Assembly: GCA_025765615.1 (NCBI GenBank)
Contig: JAIVFJ010000003.1
Span: forward strand, 1-64,000
DNA from: Zopfochytrium polystomum
Lineage: Eukaryota; Chytridiomycota; Chytridiomycetes; Chytridiales; Chytridiaceae
DNA: 64,000 nucleotides
Reading direction: 5' to 3'
The first letter of the stretch is position 1. Each line of letters opens with the position of its first letter. The notes under the pieces were generated by a model. That model made no database searches, was not told the origin of the DNA, and saw only the letters and a list, made by a program, of their open reading frames with translations. Below, piece by piece: positions 33,222 through 43,512 of the stretch. Both the position numbers and the translations under genes were made by a program.

Positions 33222-34450
33222 TGTGAGGACGACAGGCTGTTGAGCCTGTGACCTCAAATAAATTAAGTGTATACCCACTTTTTAACTGGTAATTGTGAGG
33301 ATTACCACCCCTGTCTCAACCCGCGTTTTGCTGGCAAAACGTGACTAGGCTTGGATTCCTACTCTCTTATTATTTATTGGGTTTCCATACGGCCTTTGAC
33401 TGGCTCTGAATGTCTGCCTCTGAGCTCTACTATTATTACTTATTATTGGCGATGTTGCAGACAGAAAGACTCAGTCTTGATTCTAATTGCTGATACAAGG
33501 TTCCCTTGCTCAGTGGTTAGAGCGCTCCCTTCAATTGGGAAGGTGCCAAGTTCGAGACATGCTAGTTGACAGACTGGGCAGAAATGCAAAGTCCTACTAT
33601 GCCTGGCCAATGGCCCCTCGCTTTTGGAAATGACTTAGGACTGAAACACTTCTGTGGGAGAAGTGCTAAGCCCAGATGGACAGAGTTAACAAGATGATGG
33701 CAGAGCTAACAAGCCCTACCACCTGCTACCATGATGTAATACCTCATAAAAAGGTATGAGATCACAGGGTTTTTCTTTATCTATTCATTGGTGATTTTTA
33801 CTTATTTTTCCAATTAGTAATTTATCCTGTTTTTCCTGTTTTTCCTGTTTTCTCTTTTATTTATTCCTTGTTGTCTCTGTCTGTGTCTTTTCTTTCTTGT
33901 GTGGCTGAGAGTGACTGTCTTCCTCTTTGCACCAACCAGCTCTCTCCATCTCCTCCATCTTTCTTGGCAGCTGATGCCAAGAAATGCTCCATGATTTTCT
34001 GAGCTGTCTTCCTTGTTTGATGGCTCAGCCCCATTGTTTGGTGACTCACTCCTCCTCTCTCTTCTTTGTTGTTTTATTTATTGTTTTGTTCTTTTGTATA
34101 TGTTTTCCCCTCTTTTCCCTTCCTTCTTCCTTCACCCTGCTGATTCCAACCCTCTCCTATTTAAGCAGCCCACCCCCCATTCTTGTTGCCCCTTGGAACC
34201 TGTGCCTGAAGTCCCTTGCCTGCCCTTTTCTTCCTGACTGTATGTAGAGCTGGGGGTGGCAGTCCCCTGGTGTGTGACAGGAGGTTGAAGTCCTCTTGGC
34301 CATGATGGCAGTGTGCTGGGTTCAAGCCCCAGTGCACCTCACCAATTCTGCATGCTGTTTAGGTTGGACTGGGTAGGAGCCACTTGGTGATGGAAGGATG
34401 GAGGGTAAATCTGTGGTGGTGTGTTATGAATCACCCTCTGGAAACCTCTG

Positions 34451-34626
34451 GAACCTTCTAGAACATTCCTTCATGGAACCTTCTGGAACCTTCTGGAACC
34501 TTCTAGAACATTCCTTCATGGAACCTTGTGGAACCTTCTGGAACCTTCTTTGCTTTCCTGACTTGTCTTGTTGTCATTGGTATCATTGGTATCATTGCAT
34601 TACTAATTGCTCTTTCTGGAACTTTC
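34451..34626 (+). promoter_or_regulatory. Array of heat-shock elements in LTR U3
   Basis: GAA and TTC triplets alternate at exact 5-bp spacing: four units at 34451-34468, eight contiguous units at 34476-34513, six units (one imperfect, TTG) at 34521-34548, and three units (TTC-GAA-TTC) at 34614-34626. Heat-shock factor trimers bind three or more nGAAn units in alternating orientation, so every block meets the minimum and one holds eight. The last block lies 33 bp before the TATA box. The same arrays occur in the 3' LTR at 39403-39578. This predicts heat- or proteotoxic-stress-induced transcription. Confidence 0.82.
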
Positions 34627-34658
34627 TTGGAGTCTTGACAAGGAAGACTCTCAAAAGG

Positions 34659-34704
34659 TATAAAAGGGGGATGGGGGACCTGTCCCATCCCTCAAGTGAA
34701 TTAT
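34659..34704 (+). promoter_or_regulatory. LTR core promoter: TATA box and predicted start
   Basis: TATAAAA at 34659-34665 precedes AAGTGAATTAT at 34694 by 35 nt. The latter would be the 5' end of the transcript (start of R), because it is exactly complementary to the self-priming site after the LTR. Confidence 0.7.
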
Positions 34705-34776
34705 TGTTTCCAATACAATCATCACTCCTCTCAGTTCCTTGTCTGCCTTGTCCTGTCCTGCCCTGTTCCTGACATC

Positions 34777-34787
34777 ATAATTCACTT
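34777..34787 (+). other. Self-priming primer-binding site
   Basis: ATAATTCACTT, two bases after the LTR end, is the exact reverse complement of AAGTGAATTAT in the LTR (34694-34704 and 39646-39656). In Tf1 and sushi elements the first 11 nt of the mRNA anneal to a site just after the LTR and are cleaved to prime reverse transcription. The length (11 nt) and the location match that mechanism, and no tRNA-type PBS is visible. Confidence 0.78.
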
Positions 34788-34814
34788 CACCCTCTCCCAC
34801 TACTCTCTGCCATC

Positions 34815-35738
34815 ATGTCTGACCCAAACAACACCTTCCCTGATGCAACTGCCTTCCAAGCCTTGATGGACCAATTACAAGCCCTCTCAAGACAGACACA
34901 CCAACTTCAAGAACAAGTCCTTCACCAGCAGCACCAGCTTCAACAACAACTTCACCAACAAGAACATCAAGCTCTTCCCCTGCCTCAAGCCAACCAAGCA
35001 AGAGAGCCCAAGGTTCCCAGCCCTGACAAGTTCACTGGGCTGGCCAAAGACCTCAGGAACTTCATGGCCACTGTGGAGAATGTCATCCTTCTCCAACCTT
35101 CAAGATTTCCCAGTGAGCAAGTCAAGGTTCTTTTCACAAGCACCCTCCTGTCTGGTCAAGCTCAATCATGGTACAGATCTCTCCCAAGCACACCCACCAC
35201 CCTGCAAGAGCTCTGGGAGGGGCTGGAAGCTACCTTTGGTGACCCCTACGCATCTTGGACAGCAAGATCCAAGCTCAAGCATATCAAGCAAGGAAAGCAA
35301 TCTTGTGTGGCCTACACCAACCAATTCAAGCAACTAGCCAGAGACTCTGGATACAATGATGCAGCTCTGATGGAGCTGTACCATGATGGTCTCCATGAGT
35401 CTATCCAAGACATGCTCTCCCAGTCTCTGCACATCCCTGAGACCTTGGAAGAGTACATTCTCCTTGCCATCAAGATTGACAACAGACTCTACTCCAAGAG
35501 GCTGAAGCAAAGACAAGTAGGAACTACATCAAGACCTACCCCAGTTCCTCAAGCTCTCACAGTTCCTGAACCCATGCAAGTGGATGCAGTTGAGACACTT
35601 CCTAAGGGTCCTCTGAGCCAAGAGGAGAAAACAAGGAGGGCCCAGCAGGGACTGTGTTTTTACTGTGGCTCCAAGGAGCATGCTGTCAAGGACTGCCCAA
35701 GGAAGAAGCACCCAAACTCCCAGGTCCAGGCTCACTGA
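34815..35738 (+). CDS. Gag
   Basis: A 307-residue frame starts MSDPNNTFPDATAFQALMDQ. It has a Gln-rich coiled-coil-like N-terminus, then the retrotransposon gag domain (RFPSEQVKVLFTSTLLSGQA, then QSWYRSL and ELWEGLEATFGD), and a C-terminal CCHC zinc knuckle CFYCGSKEHAVKDC. It forms the virus-like particle and binds element RNA. It overlaps pol, which is in the -1 frame and open from 35594. Confidence 0.95.
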   Translation: MSDPNNTFPDATAFQALMDQLQALSRQTHQLQEQVLHQQHQLQQQLHQQEHQALPLPQANQAREPKVPSPDKFTGLAKDLRNFMATVENVILLQPSRFPSEQVKVLFTSTLLSGQAQSWYRSLPSTPTTLQELWEGLEATFGDPYASWTARSKLKHIKQGKQSCVAYTNQFKQLARDSGYNDAALMELYHDGLHESIQDMLSQSLHIPETLEEYILLAIKIDNRLYSKRLKQRQVGTTSRPTPVPQALTVPEPMQVDAVETLPKGPLSQEEKTRRAQQGLCFYCGSKEHAVKDCPRKKHPNSQVQAH

Positions 35739-38700
35739 GGGGCAATTCCCTGGACCCTCCTCCAAGCTGCCCCTGTTTCATCACCACCACCAGCACCACA
35801 AACACCTCAGATTCCAAGCCCCACCAACTCACCATGGATGTCAAGATTCAACTCTCACCCAAGTCAACCATCACAACCAAGGCCCTTATAGACTCTGGAT
35901 CATCCTGCAACATCATTGATGCCACCCTTGCCAAGTCTTGTGCCATTCCTACGATCAAGAAATCCACACCCCTCAAGGTCCACTTTGCCAATCATGCTCT
36001 GTTCAAGGAAATCAGCCATGAAACCAAGCTAAACCTCCACATCCAAGACTTTCCACCATCCATGGTCAATCTGGAAGTATTGGATCTTGGCTCACCCACA
36101 TTCTCTGTCATCCTGGGATTACCATGGCTGCAAGCCCAGAACCCTGCCATTGATTGGGTCACTGGTCAAGTCCAACCTCCACCAATCGGAACAGTCACCC
36201 AAAACTCAAGTCAAGCCCCCAAGTCTCATGCTCTCAAGCCCTTGATTCAAGATTCACAGCCAGCCAAGACTCAAGTTCCACAGTTCACAGTTCACAGTCA
36301 AGATTCAAGTAGAGCTCATAGAGCTCACAGTCATGGCCATGACTCTTGTTCACAGAACCCACAGTCAAAGATTCAAGTACCACAGTTCACAGTCCACATT
36401 CAAGATTCAAGTTCCACAGCTCACAGTCTTTGCCAAGAACAGAACTCTCAGTCAAAGATTCAAGAATCACAGTTCCCAGTCAAGAATTCAAGCCCCACTG
36501 CTGAGGAGCACAACAACCTGGACCCATCAGACCTTTTGCTGGCATCCAAGCTACCAAAAGAATATCTCCCTTATGCTGATGTGTTTTCCAAGACCAAGGC
36601 AGACCTGCTACCAGCTCAGAGGCCTTATGACTGCGAAATCCCACTCAAGGATGAAACTTGCAGCCCACCTTTCAAGCCACTGTACCACCTCTCTCCACCA
36701 GAAGCCAAGGCCCTCCAAGAATACATTGAAGAAATGCTGAACAAGGGATTCATCCAACCTTCCAAGTCACCTGCTGGAGCTCCCATCTTTTTTGTCAAGA
36801 AGAAGGATGGGGGGCTGAGACCCTGTGTGGACTACAGAGATCTCAATGAGATGACAGTCAAGAACCGCTATCCACTGCCTCTCATCTCTGAATTACTGGA
36901 CAAACTGAGCCATGCAAGGATATTTTCCAAGATTGACCTCAGAGGTGCCTACAATTTGGTCAGAATTAAGCCCCAGGATCAATGGAAGACTGCCTTCAGA
37001 TGCAAATACGGTCACTTTGAGTACTTGGTCATGCCCTTTGGACTTACCAATGCTCCAGCTATTTTCCAAGGCATGATGAATGACATCTTCAGGGATATTC
37101 TGGACCTTTTTGTCATTGTCTACCTGGATGATATCCTGGTATTTTCATCTGACACTGCAAGCCATATGGGACATGTCAAGACTGTCTTGGAGAGACTCAG
37201 ACAGCATCACCTCTATGCAAAGCTGGAGAAGTGTGAATTCCACAAGACCTCCATTGAGTTTTTGGGGTTCATTGTGTCTGACAAAGGGATCTCCATGGCA
37301 CCAGACAAGATCCAAACTATTCTTGAATGGAAGGCTCCAAATTCCATCAAGGATGTTCAAAGCTTCCTTGGATTTTGCAACTTCTACAGAACCTTCATTG
37401 CCAACTATTCTGCCATAGCCAAGCCTCTCACTGATCTCACCAAGAAGACCACCAAGTTTGAATGGACCCCAGCAGCAGAGCAAGCCTGGCTAGCTCTTAA
37501 GACAGCAACCACAAGTGCACCACTCCTTAAGCATGTGGATCCCTTGCTTCCCTTCACCTTGGAAACTGATGCCTCAGACTATGCCCTTGGCGCTGTTCTG
37601 TCCCAGCCAAGCTCTCAGGACCCCTCTGCTCCTCTGCATCCAGTGGCATATTACTCCAGAAAGCTGAACAGTGCTGAGTGTAACTACACAGTCCATGACA
37701 AGGAGTTGCTTGCAATTGTGGAAGCATTCAAATTCTGGAGACACTACTTGGCTGGTTCTAAAAACATCTCTGTCTATTCGGATCACAAGAACCTCACCTT
37801 CTTCAGGGCAAGGAGGTTGCTCAAGCAGAGGCATGCCAGGTGGGCTGAACTGCTCTCTGAGTATGACTTTAAGCTGTGCTATTCTCCTGGCCACCTTAAC
37901 ACTGTGGCTGATGCCCTGTCAAGAAGAACAGACCTTGCACCTGAAGGGGGAGATGGTTTCACCCCACCATCCAAGACACACCTTTCATTGCTTCCTGACA
38001 GTGTGTGGGCCCATGCTATTTCCAAGGACCCCAAGCCTCACAAGATTCAAGTCAGCCAAGAGGAGGAAAAACTTGAGATACTCAAGACAAGGCATGATGC
38101 AGCAACAACTGGACACCCAGGAGAGCACAAGACATATGAGCTTGTTTCCAGAGACTTCTACTGGCCAGGCATGAGGAAGTACATCAAGAACTATGTCAGC
38201 AGCTGTGAAACCTGTCAAAGAAACAAATCCAGCAGACACAAGCCCTATGGACTTCTGGAGCCCCTCCCAATTGCCACCAGCCCTTGGTCATCAATATCCA
38301 TGGACTTCATTGTGAAACTGCCCCCATCCCATGGATTTGACTCTATCCTTGTTGTCATCTGCAGAAGGACAAAGTTGGCCCATTTCATCCCCTGCACTGA
38401 GAATATAGATGCACAAGGAACAGCAGACCTGTTTTTGCAGCACATATTCAGGCTCCATGGGCTGCCTCAGTCAATCGTCAGTGACAGAGGACCACAGTTC
38501 AGATCTCAATTTTGGAAAGCACTCACAGCAGCCCTTGGAATCAAGTCTCAACTGTCAACTGCTTATCACCCTCAGACTGATGGACAAACAGAAAGAACAA
38601 ACCAGACTCTGGAGCAGTATTTGAGGTGCTATGTCAGCTATCAACAGGATGATTGGCCCACCCTCCTTCCACTGGCAGAATTTGCTCTCAACAATTCTCT

Positions 38701-39373
38701 CCACTCAAGCACCCAGCTATCTCCTTTCTTTGCAACCTATGGCTTCAATCCAAGAGGAGATCTTCTGGGACAAGAGACCCTATCCAATGTCCAAGCTCCT
38801 GCTGCGGCTTCACACTTACATAAGCTCAAGATCATCAGCACCTTCCTGGACTCCACCCTGAAGCAAGCCCAAGAAGATGCCTCAAGATTTGCCAACACTC
38901 ACAGAATGGACCATGACCTTGCTGTGGGTCAGCAAGTTTGGCTTCTGAGGAAGAACTTGCAGACCAAAAGACCAAGTCCCAAGCTAGACAACCTCAAGTT
39001 GGGTCCTTTCAAGATCTTGGAGCAAATCAATCCAGTCACCTTCAAGCTGGATCTCCCTGCATCCATGAAGATCCACCCAGTTTTCCATGTCAGCCTTTTA
39101 GAGAAGTTTGTGGCCAATTCCATTCCAGGCAGAGTTGTTCCTCCTCCTCCTCCAGTTGAGGTAGAAGGTGAAGAGGAATTTGAGGTTGAACAAATCTTGG
39201 ATGCCAAGTGGTTTGGAAGAACACTCAAGTTCCTTGTTAAGTGGAAAGGTTACTCAGATGCTGACAACACCTGGGAGCCTGAGTCAAACCTCACTCACTG
39301 CCAAGACCTTCTGCTCGAGTTCAAGACCAGGTACCCCACCAAGTTGCAGAAGAGGCCTAAAAGGGGGAGATGA
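35594..39373 (+). CDS. Pol polyprotein: PR-RT-RNaseH-IN-chromodomain
   Basis: The frame is open from just after a TGA at 35591-35593 to a stop adjoining the 3' LTR; there is no ATG near its start, so it is probably made as a Gag-Pol fusion by -1 frameshifting in the 35594-35738 overlap. Domains in order: aspartic protease with LIDSGSSCNII (about 35885), reverse transcriptase with KKKDGGLRPCVDYRDLN and YLDDILVF (37121), RNase H with LETDASDYALGAVLS (37560), integrase with the HHCC finger (TGHPGEHK...CETCQRNK, about 38110-38228) and the D,D35E core (SMDFIV, SDRGPQF, TERTNQ), and a C-terminal chromodomain FLVKWKGYSDADNTWEP (about 39230-39280). The chromodomain probably directs integration to marked histones. 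No stop or shift interrupts it. No canonical slippery heptamer is seen in the overlap. Confidence 0.95.
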
Positions 39374-39726
39374 TGTTATGAATCACCCTCTGGAAACCTC
39401 TGGAACCTTCTAGAACATTCCTTCATGGAACCTTCTGGAACCTTCTGGAACCTTCTAGAACATTCCTTCATGGAACCTTGTGGAACCTTCTGGAACCTTC
39501 TTTGCTTTCCTGACTTGTCTTGTTGTCATTGGTATCATTGGTATCATTGCATTACTAATTGCTCTTTCTGGAACTTTCTTGGAGTCTTGACAAGGAACAC
39601 TCTCAAAAGGTATAAAAGGGGGATGGGGGACCTGTCCCATCCCTCAAGTGAATTATTGTTTCCAATACAATCATCACTCCTCTCAGTTCCTTGTCTGCCT
39701 TGTCCTGTCCTGCCCTGTTCCTGACA
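39374..39726 (+). repeat. 3' LTR of the chromovirus
   Basis: A 353-bp copy of the 5' LTR with one visible difference (AAGGAACAC here, AAGGAAGAC in the 5' LTR). It is preceded by a polypurine tract at about 39357-39373. It is followed by the TGGTG target duplication at 39727-39731. Confidence 0.95.
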
Positions 39727-40723
39727 TGGTGCCTCTAGGTTCCTGTCAATACATCTAGTCAAATCCAGGTCTCTCAAGGGGATATGAATGAGCTGTCTGG
39801 TCAGGTACTGCTGCAGGAATGGTCTCTCAGGTATGCCCCCTCTTCCCTGGTTGTTGGCTCCTGTGGCCTCTGGTGGGCCTGGTCTTCACTGGGTTCAGAC
39901 CCTCTTTCTCTCAGATTAATGCCTGTGATGTCATGGTGCCACATTTGGGTGAGGGAGTGGGTGTTAACCTTCCTTGCTTCTAAGATAGGGAATTCCTCTG
40001 GCTTGGTGAAGCAGATGTCTGTGTCCTAGTAGGATGAAGTAAGAAGAGTCCCACTGTCTCCCACCCCTGTGTGCCCCCTCCTTGGATTGAGTTGGAACTT
40101 CTCCTTGGAGTGAGACAAGTTGTGTCTGGTTCTGTTAAGTGGAAAACAGTTCTGATTTAATTCAACAGACACCTCTGCACACTAACTGTTCCTTGTGTTT
40201 GCCCTCTGTGTCCAACCCCCTCCAACTTAGGGCTTGTCTTTGACAGAGAGGGAGCCTTGCTCCATGGTGGTGGCTCCAACAGACTGGGGTCTGGCCACTT
40301 TCCTCCCCACTCTCTTGTCTTCTTCAGTTGGATTGGAGTGCTGCACTTAGTGCCGCTCCCTGGAGCTTGTTGCATCTTGCACCTCCAGCATTGTTACCGG
40401 ATTTCCCAGTCCCCTTTGGCTTTGGCTTTTGCCTCCCATTGGGCCCACTCTGTGTCATGGACCAGAGAACCCTGCACATTCTTTGCTAGTGTGCCACCTT
40501 TTCACAGTTGCCTTTGGTCTGAGTGTGAGAGTCTTCTCTTTGTGTAGTAAGAGAGTTTCTTTGTGTTTCTTGGGCTTCTTAAGACTCCAAATACATTGTC
40601 CTGTCTAGTGACCCCTAGACATCTCCTTTTTGCCCTTTTTCACTTTTCAGGATTGGTATTTAGGTCATTGCTCTATTTGCCACCCATAGCCCAGGGTGAG
40701 GGTTTAGAGAGCACAGTCTCACA

Positions 40724-41760
40724 CTTGGCCCAAATGTTTCTATTGATGAGATGATGATCTCGTTCAAAGGACGTCTTGGAATCAAGCAGTACTCTCCAAA
40801 TAAGCCAGTCAAGTGGGGCATCAAGATTTGGGCCTTGGCTGATCCGGAAAGTGGATAAATTTACAAATTTGAGGTTTATTCTGGAAAGACTTTGGATGCA
40901 GGCTCTCAGTCAGGAGGGGTTAGTGCTGGAGGACTCGGAGGAAACATCATCCTGCGACTGATGGCTGGACTGGGGGGAGTTTATCGAACAGTTCATGTAG
41001 ACAATTACTTTACAAGCATTGAGCTTGCAAAAGAGTTGCTTGATCAGAAAACCTATTTGCGTGGAACAACTCGAATTCATCGAAAAAGCTTTCCTGATAG
41101 GGCAAAAGTTGCAAAAAATGCAAAGCAGGGAACTCACCAATGGGGGATTCTTCCATATGGTGATGCTCTTATCACTGCGATTGGATTCTCTGATAAGAAG
41201 GTCTTCCACATGATCTCCACCTGTGATAGTCACGATCTCTCCTCAGTTGTTTGATGGAATGAAGAGACAAAGGCAAAAGACTCAGAGGCGTTTGTCCCAA
41301 AAGCCTCACTGTTGTATAACAAGTTCATGGGTGGTGTGGACAGAGCTGATCAGATGATTGCAACCTGCAGTGTTGCTCATAAAACAAGGACGTGGTACCA
41401 CAGGCTTTTTTACTTTGCATTGGATGCCTGTCTGGTCAATGCACGTGTTGTTTACCAAAAGGTGCAGAAATCTGCTGGGCTGTCAGGTGACATTTCCACA
41501 AAGGATTTTCGTCTTCAGCTTGCATTGCAACTGTTTGGAAGGGACCAGTCTGCTGTGAATGCTCAAGTAGCTACTGGTGGTATTGGTGCACTGGCCCCTT
41601 GTACCACACGGGCTCAAGCAAGCAAAATCACCCTGGGCTATCACATTCCAGTTCACTACTATGGGTGTGAATTTTATCCATTTACATTGGAGGATGCACC
41701 TCCTGGAACATTGTTGAAGCGTGTTTGATGCCAAGGTTGCCCTGCAAATCCAGGACAAAG
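40724..41760 (+). pseudogene. piggyBac transposase, 3' part
   Basis: This continues the interrupted transposase: VSIDEMMISFKGR (first catalytic Asp), YSPNKPVKWGIKIWALAD, HVDNYFTSIELAKEL (second Asp), and KFMGGVDRADQMIATCSV (third Asp). Three stops break it: TAA at about 40858 where Tyr fits, TGA at 41253 in SSVV-stop-WNEE, and TGA at 41728 just before a CQGC motif that looks like the C-terminal cysteine region. With the large insertion and a short N-terminus, the element is dead. The stops postdate a period of conservation, because the catalytic motifs survive. Confidence 0.88.
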
Positions 41761-43411
41761 GACTTCACTATCTGTGCACAATGCTGCATCGGATTTTGAG
41801 TTGGAAAGTGTTTCTCTGATCATATTTTTGGCAGTGGAACTTTTGATATGATCAAAAGAAAGGCGTTTGACAATGCTGAGGGGCAACCTGTCAAAAAAGG
41901 AAAGCAAAGGATATCTTTGTAGCGGATTTTGCATCCATCATGGATACTGTCGATGACCCCCTAAAATCAATTAATTCTTTCAAAATTTTTTGTGGCCAGA
42001 TTTATCAATAAAAAATTCAAATAAAAAGCAAGATTTTGAAGCTAAGTCATTTTGCTATGCGCTGTGTAAATTTGGTCTCATTTGGAGAATGCTGGGATTG
42101 TTAAAACGACAGTAAGTGACTCCATGACCATTCAAAAGTGCCCCCTACATAATGGACCAAATCTTCATCAAAACTCAATTAAAGGAGCAAACAGCCAGCA
42201 TCATCAGAGAGCCCTTATCCAAAACAGTCTTTGTTACTAAGTAAGTAGTTGTGTATCTTTGTTTTTGCAAGTGTGGTGCAAGTTGCAAAACATCCAAATG
42301 TGTCACATTTCGAAATTCATTTATCGCTGACCTTTTTTCTTCGTTTTTCCAACTTTTGCTCAACAGAATCATCATAGAAAAAAAAAATTGGAGCCATAGT
42401 CACTTAAGCCATTTTATTTCATGTCCATTTTTGGAGTAGTACGCAAATTTTGAAAGACTTTGGTGCAGTTTTTACCTCAGTCCACTAATAGGAGAAAAGG
42501 CGTGCCGCCATCAGCACGGCTGCAGTTTTGTTGCAATTACTATTTGTCTAGATTGGGTGAAACAAGGTGAAAAGGTACCAACAGAAAGCCCTTTCAATTC
42601 TGAACGTGCTGGTTCTAGTTTCATCACAAAAGTCAAATCAGTGCAGAAGCTAGGTATGGGACAACTTTGAGGGTCATTGTGCTGCATGTGGCACAGTGGC
42701 ACCAACCCTTAAAGTGTTAAAACAAAATGGATTCTGCTTTGCACTGTTTTTTTATTTTGTTTCCAACGAAATGAAAGTTGGTGGTCAAAAGCTCCTTGCG
42801 AGGAGCTTTTGGCAAAAGAAACATTTTGATGGGCCCAAAAAGGCAGTTTGCAACAGTGGCGGAAAAATTGTGCAACGTTTTGTTTGTCTGTTCCCAACAA
42901 AAAAGAGGGGGGTTTGACAACCCCTAATATATATATTGGTCAGACACTGGGAACTTGTCTGCGTTTGTCGGACAAGGATGTGGGTGGTGAGGGGTGGGGA
43001 AGTGGTTCGGCGGGCAGTTGCAGTCCGATTTCGATTTCGATTGGCCTTCGTTTTTTTCTCTTTCTCTCTTGACATTTCACGCTGTCTCTTTGCAGCACTG
43101 GGCGGCAAGTCAGCTTGGGGAAACACTCTTTTTGGACATGCTTGTGGCAAGAAAATGAGAATCCTCAAGTGAAGCTTTTGCAGGTGCCTGTGCAACATTC
43201 TTCTGCCATAACCGCTTTTTGTGATTATCCCCTCCATTTTGGGAATAAATGAAAAAATGGACAATTTTCCTTCTTTTTTTTTTTAGGTATCCCCTGCGAG
43301 TACTGAGCGTTGGAGGAATATTTTATCGAACTTTGTCTGAATCAACAACACCAAGGACTCTGCGAGTGACACAGGAGCGGCACAGCGGGCGACGAACATT
43401 GCGCGGCAGAC
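41761..43411. other. No recognised gene; hairpin at 42786-42811
   Basis: Probably the 3' part of the piggyBac element and flanking DNA; no terminal inverted repeat was identified. An 11-bp stem (CAAAAGCTCCT / AGGAGCTTTTG) with a 4-base loop lies at 42786-42811. Minus-strand frames around 42785-43264 are basic and have no known motif. Confidence 0.4.
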
Positions 43412-43512
43412 GTGTCGTCGGGCGGCGAGGATCGACCAGCGCCTCGATGCGCAGCAGAGTGTGGCGAGGGACTTAACGTCGAATGCGACGAACGCGAGTA
43501 CGCGGTCGTGTC

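Larger units (their letters stand above)
34422..34774 (+). repeat. 5' LTR of the chromovirus
   Basis: The LTR starts TGTTATGAATCACC and ends CCTGTTCCTGACA. U3 contains four blocks of heat-shock-element units, followed by TATAAAA at 34659-34665. The likely transcription start, at AAGTGAATTAT (34694-34704), lies about 35 nt downstream of the TATA box. Relative to the solo LTR it carries an extra 45-bp block. Confidence 0.95.
34422..39726 (+). mobile_element. Complete Ty3/gypsy chromovirus, Tf1/sushi-like
   Basis: A 5305-bp element with 353-bp LTRs differing at one position that I can see, flanked by TGGTG at 34417-34421 and 39727-39731. Between the LTRs are an intact gag frame, an intact pol frame with protease, reverse transcriptase, RNase H, integrase and chromodomain, and a polypurine tract (AAAAGGGGGAGA) just before the 3' LTR. 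The near-identical LTRs and undamaged frames indicate a very recent insertion. There is no TGG-type tRNA primer site after the 5' LTR. Instead an 11-nt self-priming sequence is present. Confidence 0.96.
33222..40723 (+). mobile_element. TG...CA-bounded element, copy B, inserted in piggyBac
   Basis: The insertion starts TGTGAGGACG and ends GCACAGTCTCACA, with 6-bp complementary ends (TGTGAG/CTCACA). It is flanked by CTTG at 33218-33221 and 40724-40727 (ACTTG if read as 5 bp). Without the nested chromovirus it is about 2.19 kb and matches copy A (7588-9729, opposite strand) from 33294 onward. The first 72 bp are not clearly present in copy A. A TATTTAA word at about 34158 could be an LTR promoter. 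No protein domain is encoded. It is probably a solo long LTR or a non-autonomous LTR element. Confidence 0.8.

Noticed and set aside
33500..33570. tRNA-like sequence with CTTCAATTGGGAAG stem-loop
   Set aside because: The A box, an anticodon-like stem and a B-box-like word are present, but no acceptor stem closes it; the same degenerate patch occurs in copy A at about 9465-9515. It is kept only as part of the repeat.
35641..35665. GGGCCCA and TTTTTA as -1 slippery sites for gag-pol
   Set aside because: Neither is in the reading phase needed for X-XXY-YYZ tandem slippage from the gag frame.
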